In this document: piece by piece, positions 56,481 to 64,000 of the stretch | Position numbering within the stretch: position 1 is the first letter of the stretch | Layout: every line of letters starts with the position of its first letter | NCBI GenBank assembly: GCA_023382935.1 | Contig: JAHDXL010000006.1 | Coordinates: 1-64,000, forward strand | Direction of reading: 5' to 3' | Origin: Phycisphaerales bacterium | GTDB lineage: Bacteria > Planctomycetota > Phycisphaerae > Phycisphaerales > UBA1924 | DNA length: 64,000 nt | Translations under genes and position numbers: made by a program | Notes under the pieces: generated by a model | Database searches by the model: none | What the model was told of the DNA's origin: nothing | What the model saw: only the letters and a program-made list of their open reading frames with translations

Positions 56481-57335
56481 ATGTCAGATCAGGGCGTGCA
56501 GACCTCGACGATCGGAATGCGCTGGGCAAGGCGCATGATCATCTTCGCCGTCCTTCTGCTCGGGCTGGGCGCCTGGGCGACGTGGGATGCGTTCGTGGTC
56601 TATCCCAAGCGGGGTCAGGCCTTCGCAGAATGGGCGGAGTGGCAGTATCTGCTCTCGCTCAAGGACGAATCGCGCATGGATCCGGGCATCATGACCCGCA
56701 ACGCGCCGGTAACTGATCCAAAGGCCGAACTCGATCGACTGCGCAGCGATGAACTGGCCCGGCAACGCCTGAGCATGGCGGCCCGTTACGAGTGGCTGCG
56801 GGCGCTGTCGCTGGTCGGTCAACTGGAGCCCGAAAAGACGAACTATGCCACGGTGGCGCCACGCCAACGCGAAGAGCAACTGGCGCAGGCCTGGGCCAGC
56901 CGCGACAAGCCCGCCGCTCTGCGCGGATACGACATCCCTTCCCAGTATCTGATGATGATCGTCGGGTACGGGCTGGGGGCCTACATCCTCGTCCTGCTCG
57001 CCCGCGTGGCGGTGACCAAGTATCGCTGGAACCCCTCGACCAAGGCCCTCACGTTACCCAGCGGAGCCGCCATCACCCCGAGCGATCTGGCCGAGGTCGA
57101 TAAGCGCAAGTGGGACAAGTTCATCGTCTTCCTCAAGATTCGACCGGGTGTTGACAGAGTGGGGGGCACCAGCGTGCGCGTCGACACCTTCCGTCACGGC
57201 AAGGTCGAGGAGTGGATTCTCGACATGGAACGCGAAGCCTTCGGTCCCCAAGAGAATCCTTCGGCGGATGGGTCCGCCGACCAAGCCGGTGCGCAAAGCC
57301 CGCCCGAGAGTCCCGCGGGCGTTTCCGCGACCTGA
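56481..57335 (+). CDS. Hypothetical membrane protein
   Basis: A 284-residue protein with two membrane helices (residues 20-40, MIIFAVLLLGLGAWATWDAF; and about 157-180, YLMMIVGYGLGAYILVLLAR) flanking a soluble domain. The C-terminal part, LTLPSGAAITPSDLAEVDKR, is followed by an acidic tail. The second of two in-frame ATGs, at 56481, is preferred because GGAGG is six bases upstream. No family was recognised; it sits between the small genes and a DUF456 protein. Confidence 0.6.
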   Translation: MSDQGVQTSTIGMRWARRMIIFAVLLLGLGAWATWDAFVVYPKRGQAFAEWAEWQYLLSLKDESRMDPGIMTRNAPVTDPKAELDRLRSDELARQRLSMAARYEWLRALSLVGQLEPEKTNYATVAPRQREEQLAQAWASRDKPAALRGYDIPSQYLMMIVGYGLGAYILVLLARVAVTKYRWNPSTKALTLPSGAAITPSDLAEVDKRKWDKFIVFLKIRPGVDRVGGTSVRVDTFRHGKVEEWILDMEREAFGPQENPSADGSADQAGAQSPPESPAGVSAT

Positions 57336-57344
57336 GCCCTGGGC

Positions 57345-57851
57345 ATGATCTACGTTGCTGCCACGATGGTCACGCTGATGGCTCTGCTCGGCGTGGGGCT
57401 GACGTTATTGACCCTCCCCGGAATATGGGTTGCCATTGGCACCGCCTTGCTGATCGACCTGTTCTGGTATCCCGAGATGATCTCGCTGCGCGTGTTGATC
57501 GCGGCGCTGGTTCTGGGGGTGTCGGCCGAACTGGCCGAACTGCTCGCCTCGGCCGCCGGATCAGCCAGAGCCGGGGGCACACGGCATGGCGCCATCTGGA
57601 GCATCGTGGGTGCCATCGTGGGCGCTTTCGTCGGCACGCCGATCGTGCCCATCCTTGGCACCGTGGTGGGGGGAGTGATCGGTGCCGGGGTGGGCGCCCT
57701 GCTCGGCGAAGTCGTCTTTGCCAAGAAGACCTGGGGCGAAGCGGCCCGCGTCGGCCAGGGGGCGGCCGTGGGTCGCCTGCTCTCCACCGTCATCAAGACC
57801 GGTTTTGCGGCCGCGATCGCGGTGCTGCTGAGCGTGGCCGCATGGTTCTGA
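57345..57851 (+). CDS. DUF456 membrane protein
   Basis: A 168-residue integral membrane protein with four or five helices and glycine-rich packing (GAIWSIVGAIVGAFVGTPIV, then GGVIGAGVGALLGEVVF), the typical DUF456 pattern. Nine bases separate it from the preceding gene and 48 from the PIN-PhoH gene. The family function is unknown. Confidence 0.85.
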   Translation: MIYVAATMVTLMALLGVGLTLLTLPGIWVAIGTALLIDLFWYPEMISLRVLIAALVLGVSAELAELLASAAGSARAGGTRHGAIWSIVGAIVGAFVGTPIVPILGTVVGGVIGAGVGALLGEVVFAKKTWGEAARVGQGAAVGRLLSTVIKTGFAAAIAVLLSVAAWF

Positions 57852-57899
57852 TCGGCGTCGGATCGCTATGCTGGTGTGGGGGGAGGTCTCAAGGGCACG

Positions 57900-59345
57900 A
57901 TGCCGAGCAAAGCCGACTTCAAAGACGATCAGGTCAAGCACTTCGTTCTCGACACCAACGTGCTCCTGCACAACCCGAACGCCCTGTTCGTGTTCAAGGA
58001 GAACCACGTCATCATCCCGTACCCGGTGATCGAGGAATTGGACACCATGAAGCGTCGGGAGGATGACATCGGGCGCAACGCGCGAGCCTGTATCCGGCAC
58101 CTGGACAAATTGCGCGAATCGGGCAAACTCACCGAGGGCATCGCGTGGGGGAAGGTGAACCTCGGGCCCGAGGCCGCCCCTTCCACCGGGCTCAACGGCT
58201 CGACGGGCACCATCCGCATCGACGTGCGTGAGTACGCCCGCCCGCCGGTCATCGCCGAAGATACCCCCGACAACCGCATCATCTCCGTCGCCTGGCACCT
58301 CAACAACGACGGCGTCCGAGCCGTCTTCGTATCCAAGGATCTCTCGGCCCGCATCAAGAGCGACTCGCTGGGCATCCGCACCGAGGACTTCGAGAATCAG
58401 AAGGTCGACGCCGAACGCCTGTACACCGGCTTCGTCACCGCCGACACGCCCGGCGAACTGATCGACGAGATGTACCGCGAGCGCATGCTGCCCATCGAGC
58501 GGCTGGCCGAGGTGCTGCGCATCGAGCCTGAGGGCGGCCAAGCCTACGTGCGCGAACTGGTCCCCAATCAGTTCCTGGTCATGAAAGACCTTGGCGACGA
58601 AGCGCACTCCGGGCTCGGACGCCGTCTGGCCGACACCGAGCACGTCCAGCCCGTCACCGCGCAGCGCAAGGCCACCTTCGGCATCATCGCGCGCAATGTG
58701 CAGCAGACCATGGCCCTTGACCTGCTGCTCGACGACGAGATCCGCCTGGTTACCCTCCTCGGCTCGGCGGGGACCGGCAAAACGCTGCTCGCCCTGGCCG
58801 CGGGCATGCACAAGGTCTTCAACGACCAGCGTTACGACAAGCTTCTCGTCGCGCGCCCCATCATGCCCATGGGGCGAGACATCGGCTACCTGCCCGGCGA
58901 CAAGGACGAAAAACTCACCGCCTGGATGCAGCCCATCTTCGACAACCTGACGTACCTGCTTTCCACACGCGGCTCGCACATGCAGCAGGCCGAAAGCCTC
59001 TCACCGGAGCAACGCATCACCAAACTCATGGCCGACGGTCGCCTCGTGCTCGAGCCGCTCACGTACATCCGCGGGCGGTCGATCCCGCACCAGTTCATGA
59101 TCGTCGACGAAGCGCAGAATCTCACGCCGCACGAGATCAAGACCATCGTCTCGCGCGTGGGCGAAGGCACCAAGATCGTTCTCACCGGCGACATCGGGCA
59201 GATCGATAACCCCTACCTCGACTCGGCCTCGAACGGACTGAGTTACACGGTCGAGAAAATGAAGGGCCTAGCCCTCGTCGGACACGTCACCCTCTCCCGC
59301 AGCGAACGCAGCGAACTGGCCAGCCTGGCGGCGCAGCGCTTGTGA
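57900..59345 (+). CDS. PIN-domain PhoH-family ATPase
   Basis: A 481-residue protein with an N-terminal PIN nuclease domain (acidic residues in FVLDTNVLLHNP and EELDTMKRREDDIG, about 1-150) and a C-terminal PhoH ATPase (Walker A GSAGTGKT, Walker B FMIVDEAQNLTP, motif VLTGDIGQIDNPYLD). PIN-PhoH proteins act as RNA helicase-nucleases in some actinobacteria. This is the second PhoH-type gene of the window, with a different layout from the one at 27548. The ATG at 57900 is used; eight further residues of the longer frame look non-coding. Confidence 0.92.
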   Translation: MPSKADFKDDQVKHFVLDTNVLLHNPNALFVFKENHVIIPYPVIEELDTMKRREDDIGRNARACIRHLDKLRESGKLTEGIAWGKVNLGPEAAPSTGLNGSTGTIRIDVREYARPPVIAEDTPDNRIISVAWHLNNDGVRAVFVSKDLSARIKSDSLGIRTEDFENQKVDAERLYTGFVTADTPGELIDEMYRERMLPIERLAEVLRIEPEGGQAYVRELVPNQFLVMKDLGDEAHSGLGRRLADTEHVQPVTAQRKATFGIIARNVQQTMALDLLLDDEIRLVTLLGSAGTGKTLLALAAGMHKVFNDQRYDKLLVARPIMPMGRDIGYLPGDKDEKLTAWMQPIFDNLTYLLSTRGSHMQQAESLSPEQRITKLMADGRLVLEPLTYIRGRSIPHQFMIVDEAQNLTPHEIKTIVSRVGEGTKIVLTGDIGQIDNPYLDSASNGLSYTVEKMKGLALVGHVTLSRSERSELASLAAQRL

Positions 59346-59415
59346 GCGGGACGAGAAAGAACGACCAGATGACCGGGCCCACCGCTCGCTTGAGGACATG
59401 ACGCCGGCGATTGTC

Positions 59416-62400
59416 CTACTCCTGCCTGCTCACCGCGTCGAGAATCGCGCACGCGCCGCTGCATTCGCGCTCGTTGCGATCGAACTGTCCGCCCAGAATA
59501 CCGTCGATGGCCTTGGCGATCTGCTCGCCCACCGCCGCGCGGTCGATGTCCGACAGGCGCACAGATCCGACCTGTCCCTCGGCCGTCAGCCAGTATTCGG
59601 CCGTGCCCGAAAGTCCCACCGCACCGTAGAGGTGCTCCAGGGCGATGGCATAGAGCCCCAGTTGCAGGTCGTCGGATTCGGGTTCAAGCAGTTTCTTGCT
59701 GGCGCGCCCGGTCTTGTAGTCGATGATGCGCAGCCCCGCTGGTCCGCGGTCGATGCGGTCGATTTTCGCGACCATCCGATGTTTGACGCCCCTGTGCACG
59801 TAATCAAACTCGATCTTCTTCTCCAGTTCGAGCGGCTCGGCGCTTGGATCGTGCATCTGCTCGAACACCGTCTGCAACTGCGCCAGAACCTGCATCTGCT
59901 CGCCCGGATCGAGCGGCTCTTCGCGATCGTGGGCCTCAGCGAAGGCCTCGCGCCCCAGCGCCCGCAGGACGTCCAGGTCGGGAGTGATGCTTCCCTCGGC
60001 CTCGGCGTCGCGCCAGCGCTTGTAGAAGCGCTCCAGGGCCACGTGCACCACGGCGCCCACTCTCACCGGCGCCCCAACCGGGTCGGGCAGTTGCAGCACA
60101 TGCGTCACGTAATAGCACCTCGGGCAGCGCAGGTACGCGTTGATCGTCGTGAAACTCAGTTGCAGCGGCGGGCGCGGCGCACGGAACAAGTCCCCGCCCG
60201 CCAGGACCGGCAGCCCGTTCAACTCCGCCCGAATCTGCTCAGCGAACGCCTCATTGCCGGCGAGCACCTGGGCCGACGGAGTCCGGTCGGCCTCCAGCGA
60301 CGCGACGCACGCGAGCATGCGAGCCGCCTCATCGAGCCGGCGCGCGATGCGTGAGACGTCCTCGGCGCTCACGTCCGCCCGATCGGCCGCGTCGAGCGCC
60401 AGCGAGGCCTCCAGGCGCACACGCTGCCGCGCCCGCGCCAGCACCTCGCGCCGCGAAACGCTCGCGCCGCGATCCAGGTCCGATCGCTCGGCGGTCTTCG
60501 CAAAGCGTCCCAGCCCCTCCCCGGCTGCGCGAGCCAGGATGTCCTCCGCCTCGTGTCGTTCGCACAATCCCGAGGCGATGAGCGGAAAAACCAGGTTGGT
60601 CGGGCCGGGCTTTTTTGGCACCTTGCCCAGCATCACCAGCCGCCGCATGGCGCGCGTGCAGGCCACGTAGAACACGCGCCGCTCTTCCTCGATCGCCGGC
60701 GGCGCCGGGCGGTCGCTGACGATCGACTCGGGTGTTACCGGTTCATCCTGCCTCATGGTCTTCGGATATCCATGCGGCGGGTAGCAGCGCGGCAGGAACA
60801 CCGTGTCGAACTCGAGGCCCTTGGACGCATGGGCCGTGAAGACGCGCACCCCTCCCTCGTCGCCTAGCCCCTGGCTCTCGGGCCCGGACACACTGGCATC
60901 GAGCAGCGACGTGAAGCCTTGCTCTCGCGGGTCGAGATCGTGGTAATAGCGCCAGAAGTCGGCGAGGTTGCGAGGCTGCTCAAGCCGGTCGAGCCGCTCT
61001 CGCACAAATCGCAGCACGGCCACCAGCGACTCGACGCGCCGGGCCCGCAGGCGCCCTCCCGGCAGATCGGCGTGTACCAGCCCGGCCTCGATGATGATCC
61101 GCTGGATCGTGCGGTCGGCGCTCTCGCTCGAGGCTGACGCGGCAAATGCCCGCGCCAGGTCGCGCACCCGCAGCGCGTGGGCCGCGATGCCCGGCTCGTC
61201 AGCATAGCGATCGCACATCCACTCGACGATCGGCGGCATGTGCTGCCCTTCGCCCAGCCGGCTGGCTTCGGCCTGCCAGGCGCGCTCGCAGCGCCCCAGG
61301 CGCAGCGGGTCCACTCCATAGGGAGGGCGCGAGAGCAGCCGCCTGGCCGCCCAGGTCTGCTCGGGCTCAAGCACGAGGCTGATCCACGCGAGCAGGTCCT
61401 GCACTCCTTCGTCTTCGGTGGCGTTGGGGCTGCGCAACACCAGCACGGGGATGCCCTCGAGTTCGAGCGCCCCGGCGATGCGTTCAACCTCGGTGTTGGT
61501 CCGCGCCAGCACCGCATAGTCGGACCATGCCCGGTCTGGGCAGGCCTGCCGATCCAGCAGTAGCATCGCCGCGATCGCCTCTTCGCCCTGCGGGTCATCG
61601 TCACAGGCCACGACCTCGACGCACGAGGATACACCCGCCCGCTCCTTCGGCGGTACCACCACCTTGTCGGGCGCAAAGCGCGTCGTGCTGGCGCCGATGA
61701 TCGCGTTGGCGCAGTCGATCACCGCCGGACCGCTCCGCCAGTTCTCCGTCAGCAGCACGCGATGAGCCTTTGGCCAAGCCTCCTGGAAGCGCACGAAGGC
61801 AAACTCGTCCGCCCCGCGAAAGGCGTAAATCGCCTGGTCGTCATCTCCCACCACGCACAGATCCGGCCTCCCCGGCCCACACAGCGCGATGAGAAAGCGG
61901 ATCTGCCCGGCGTTGAGATCCTGAAACTCGTCGACCACCACGTGCGCGTAATCATGCCGGCAGATGTCCCGCACCAGCGCGTGTTCGGTCAGCAGGCGCG
62001 TCGGGCGCGTGATCAGTTCGTCAATCGAGATCATCCCGCGTTTGGCGCATTCCCGGTCAAACAACTCAAACAAGCGCACATGGTCGGCGAATCGCTCCAG
62101 TTCAGCCCGCGGGCCCGCCTCCAGCGACTGACTGCCGAGCAGTTCGTCGAGCCGTGCCTTGGCCTCCGATGGTTCTAGCCCCGCGTTGCGCATGTCGGAG
62201 ATGGCCGAAAGCCCGTCGCGCACGATGGACTCGAATCCTCCGCCCATTGCGTGGGCGAACAGGCGATGTTCGATCAGCAGTGAGCGGATCAACCGCCGCT
62301 GCTGGGCCGAGTCCATGATCTTCGGCGTCGGCGGCAGGTCGGTCAGGTCCGCAAAGCGCCTCAGCAGCCGCAGCCCGAAACTGTGGAATGTCCCCGCGTG

Positions 62401-62643
62401 CACCGCGTCGGCCGCGGCGCCGCCGACCAGATCGCCGAGGCGCTCGCGCAATTCCTCGGCCGCCATGTTGGTGAACGTCAGCGCACAGATCCGCTCGGGC
62501 GCCACGCCGCGATGCTCGATCATGTGCGCCACGCGATGCACGATCACGCGCGTCTTGCCGGTGCCCGGGCCGGCCAGCACCGTCAGTGGACCCGCCTCAT
62601 ACTCCACCGCCTCGCGCTGCGCCGCGTTGAGCGACACGCTCAT
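59416..62643 (-). CDS. UvrD/Rep-type helicase with C-terminal PD-(D/E)xK nuclease
   Basis: A 1075-residue helicase-nuclease. Superfamily 1 motifs are visible: Walker A LAGPGTGKTRVI, motif II VVDEFQDLNAGQI, motif III VVGDDDQAIYAFRGAD and motif VI VFYVACTRAMRRL. The last 230 residues hold a RecB-like nuclease: the front motif TTINAYLRCPRCYYV, and the core IIDYKTG. A cysteine pair in that motif could be part of an Fe-S cluster, but the distal cysteines were not traced. The overall layout resembles AddA/AddB or RecB helicases that process DNA ends. The start overlaps the rsmD stop by four bases. Confidence 0.9.
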   Translation of the reverse strand: MSVSLNAAQREAVEYEAGPLTVLAGPGTGKTRVIVHRVAHMIEHRGVAPERICALTFTNMAAEELRERLGDLVGGAAADAVHAGTFHSFGLRLLRRFADLTDLPPTPKIMDSAQQRRLIRSLLIEHRLFAHAMGGGFESIVRDGLSAISDMRNAGLEPSEAKARLDELLGSQSLEAGPRAELERFADHVRLFELFDRECAKRGMISIDELITRPTRLLTEHALVRDICRHDYAHVVVDEFQDLNAGQIRFLIALCGPGRPDLCVVGDDDQAIYAFRGADEFAFVRFQEAWPKAHRVLLTENWRSGPAVIDCANAIIGASTTRFAPDKVVVPPKERAGVSSCVEVVACDDDPQGEEAIAAMLLLDRQACPDRAWSDYAVLARTNTEVERIAGALELEGIPVLVLRSPNATEDEGVQDLLAWISLVLEPEQTWAARRLLSRPPYGVDPLRLGRCERAWQAEASRLGEGQHMPPIVEWMCDRYADEPGIAAHALRVRDLARAFAASASSESADRTIQRIIIEAGLVHADLPGGRLRARRVESLVAVLRFVRERLDRLEQPRNLADFWRYYHDLDPREQGFTSLLDASVSGPESQGLGDEGGVRVFTAHASKGLEFDTVFLPRCYPPHGYPKTMRQDEPVTPESIVSDRPAPPAIEEERRVFYVACTRAMRRLVMLGKVPKKPGPTNLVFPLIASGLCERHEAEDILARAAGEGLGRFAKTAERSDLDRGASVSRREVLARARQRVRLEASLALDAADRADVSAEDVSRIARRLDEAARMLACVASLEADRTPSAQVLAGNEAFAEQIRAELNGLPVLAGGDLFRAPRPPLQLSFTTINAYLRCPRCYYVTHVLQLPDPVGAPVRVGAVVHVALERFYKRWRDAEAEGSITPDLDVLRALGREAFAEAHDREEPLDPGEQMQVLAQLQTVFEQMHDPSAEPLELEKKIEFDYVHRGVKHRMVAKIDRIDRGPAGLRIIDYKTGRASKKLLEPESDDLQLGLYAIALEHLYGAVGLSGTAEYWLTAEGQVGSVRLSDIDRAAVGEQIAKAIDGILGGQFDRNERECSGACAILDAVSRQE

Positions 62644-63386
62644 GCCCCCTCACCCCGACGCCGCATGTACAGGTGTACGGCTGTCGACTTATAGACGTGC
62701 GTCTCCGGCCCCTCCGCCCCGGCGATACTCAGGTCCACATCCACGGGCCTGGGGCGCCGCGGGCCGTGCAACTCGGCCGCCCGTTCGTCCACCGCCCCTT
62801 CATCCTGATCATCAAGGTCGGTAATGACGAGGTCGGCGCCGTCCCCCTCGTCTTTATTGTCGCGGCGGGTGTCGCGAGTCGGCGTTTCCGCTTCCTCGCG
62901 CCGGATGAACGGCCATGGCGTGCGCACCATCGCGTACCCGTCGTCGCTCAGCAGCGCCACGATCCGCGCCATCTGCCCGCGCACACGCTCCCAGCCTTCG
63001 ACGGTCCGGACCAGTTCATAGGGCGGATCGAGAAACGCGATCTTGATCGGTGTCGGGCAGCGCGCCAGACAAGCCGGTCCCAGCGCGTCCCCGATCACCA
63101 CTTCGACCACATCCCCCGCCTTGAGCGCATCGACGTTCTGCTGCAAGACCCCCGCCACGCGACGATCGCGCTCGACCATGATGACACGCGACGCCCCCCG
63201 GCTGGCCGCCTCGAGCCCGAACGTGCCCACGCCGGCAAACCCGTCCAGCACCACCGCATCGTCAAAATGCCCGCGCAGCAGGCTGAAGATCGACTCACGC
63301 ACCCGGTCAGGCAGCGGCCGCGTTGGGCTGCGATCGGGTGGACTGAGCAGTTTGCGGGAACGGTATCGGCCGGCGATAATGCGCAT
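62640..63386 (-). CDS. rsmD: 16S rRNA (guanine(966)-N2)-methyltransferase-like protein
   Basis: A 248-residue AdoMet-dependent methyltransferase. The N-terminus MRIIAGRYRSRKL, the binding motif VLDGFAGVGTFGLEA and the catalytic FLDPPYE are typical of RsmD, which methylates G966 of 16S rRNA. A C-terminal extension of about 75 residues includes an acidic stretch (LVITDLDDQDEGAVDE) absent from most members. The ATG at 63386 gives the canonical start. It is in an operon with the zinc-ribbon protein upstream and the helicase downstream. Confidence 0.88.
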   Translation of the reverse strand: MRIIAGRYRSRKLLSPPDRSPTRPLPDRVRESIFSLLRGHFDDAVVLDGFAGVGTFGLEAASRGASRVIMVERDRRVAGVLQQNVDALKAGDVVEVVIGDALGPACLARCPTPIKIAFLDPPYELVRTVEGWERVRGQMARIVALLSDDGYAMVRTPWPFIRREEAETPTRDTRRDNKDEGDGADLVITDLDDQDEGAVDERAAELHGPRRPRPVDVDLSIAGAEGPETHVYKSTAVHLYMRRRGEGA

Positions 63387-63417
63387 CGGTTCAGCAAAGC
63401 CGCCCGAACAGGCGTCG

Positions 63418-64000
63418 TCAACCGCCCGGATCCGTTTGCTTTTCCGGCGTTCCGTCCGCGGGCGGTGTTTCCGGCGGGGGCTTCCATCCGACCCCGCACT
63501 CTGGGCACCGCTCGGCCTTGAGGTGCCCACGCATGTCATACCCGCAGATTTCGCAGCAACCGGCCGCGTAGCGCTTGCGACGCTTCGACGCCGCCACGAG
63601 GAAGATCATCGGCCCCAGGGCCACAAACCCCAGCGGCACCAGCGCAATCAGCGCCCAGTACGTCCCCTCGCTGCAGTAGCACGAACTCTTGCGCCGGGTG
63701 AACACGTCCATCGGGATGATCGCCAGGATCTCCACGCATGTGCCAAGGAAGATCAGGCTCGCCAGACGCTTGAGCGCCGTCTCCGTATCGCGCCCGCGAA
63801 TGAACGCCAGCAGCAGCGGCGTCGAGACGGCCCAACCCAGCACCAGCGGCCCGCCCCCGATCACCAGCCACCACCTTTCGTCTGCCGACGTGTCTGAAAG
63901 TAGCAGCACAAAGCCCGCGATGCCCACCGCCAGCGCGTAGCCCAGTAGCCCGGTGCACGCGCCGGCGATGTACGCGCTGATGATCGGCGGCAGATCCTTG
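63418..64000 (-). CDS. Membrane protein with C-terminal zinc ribbon (partial at window end)
   Basis: At least 193 residues; the frame runs open through the right edge of the window, so its start lies outside. Four or five membrane helices precede a C-terminal zinc ribbon with the spacing CCEICGYDMRG...CPECG, a motif very common in planctomycete membrane proteins. A proline-rich tail follows. The gene is 31 bases upstream of rsmD on the same strand. Function is unknown. Confidence 0.72.
   Translation of the reverse strand, partial: KDLPPIISAYIAGACTGLLGYALAVGIAGFVLLLSDTSADERWWLVIGGGPLVLGWAVSTPLLLAFIRGRDTETALKRLASLIFLGTCVEILAIIPMDVFTRRKSSCYCSEGTYWALIALVPLGFVALGPMIFLVAASKRRKRYAAGCCEICGYDMRGHLKAERCPECGVGWKPPPETPPADGTPEKQTDPGG

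Overview
This is a high-GC bacterial chromosome segment that looks planctomycetal, most likely of the Phycisphaerae. The evidence is a prepilin-like secreted protein with the H-x9-DG C-terminal motif (53803-54528), a membrane protein ending in a CGYDMRG...CPECG zinc ribbon (63418-64000), a MauE/DoxX-type redox membrane protein joined to a second prepilin, a dockerin-tailed extracellular protease, a Porin_O/P-type porin, a futalosine-pathway menaquinone gene, and a large, very divergent sigma-like protein. Genus and species cannot be read from the window. TGA and TAA both work as ordinary stops, so the code is standard.

Bases 1-6674 are the end of an integrated element. Minus-strand phage genes (protease-capsid fusion, sigma-like protein, unknown) are followed by a plus-strand three-gene cluster: an N4-cytosine-type DNA methyltransferase, an HhH-GPD glycosylase-like Fe-S protein and a PD-(D/E)xK-like nuclease. 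The element ends at an orphan 3' end of a tRNA or tmRNA (6650-6674). The headless C-terminus of a phage-type integrase reads across this site. Host genes start at 6704 with a reverse transsulfuration pair (cystathionine gamma-lyase/synthase and cystathionine beta-synthase).

Bases 9548-12057 hold an unusual minus-strand cluster: a tiny cysteine-rich exported peptide, a secreted protein, a small unknown protein, and a MauE/DoxX membrane protein running in frame into a prepilin. Its probable promoter contains a 15-base G homopolymer against a TATATT box, which suggests phase-variable expression. This is my best candidate for an undescribed system, next to the methyltransferase-glycosylase-nuclease cluster.

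Bases 12184-31453 carry surE, two PH-domain membrane proteins, a hybrid histidine kinase, a GNAT-like unknown, an isolated atpG, a PhnP-like phosphodiesterase, the dockerin protease, a phosphate-type porin divergent from a PhoB/PhoR-like pair, and a phoH-pgpH operon. Bases 31457-45604 hold a DUF255 protein with a DsbD-N tail, an RND efflux pair, a secreted metallopeptidase, a dicarboxylate symporter, an ABC exporter, a prephenate dehydrogenase and a GH57 glycosidase. Bases 45665-50848 form a minus-strand run mqnA - sigma-like - gatB - lptF/G. A 730-base gap with a possible structured RNA precedes acs. The right end has a prepilin, kbl, a run of small membrane proteins, a PIN-PhoH ATPase, and a minus-strand operon of zinc-ribbon membrane protein, rsmD and a UvrD helicase-nuclease. 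No rRNA, complete tRNA, CRISPR array, transposase or replication origin was seen.
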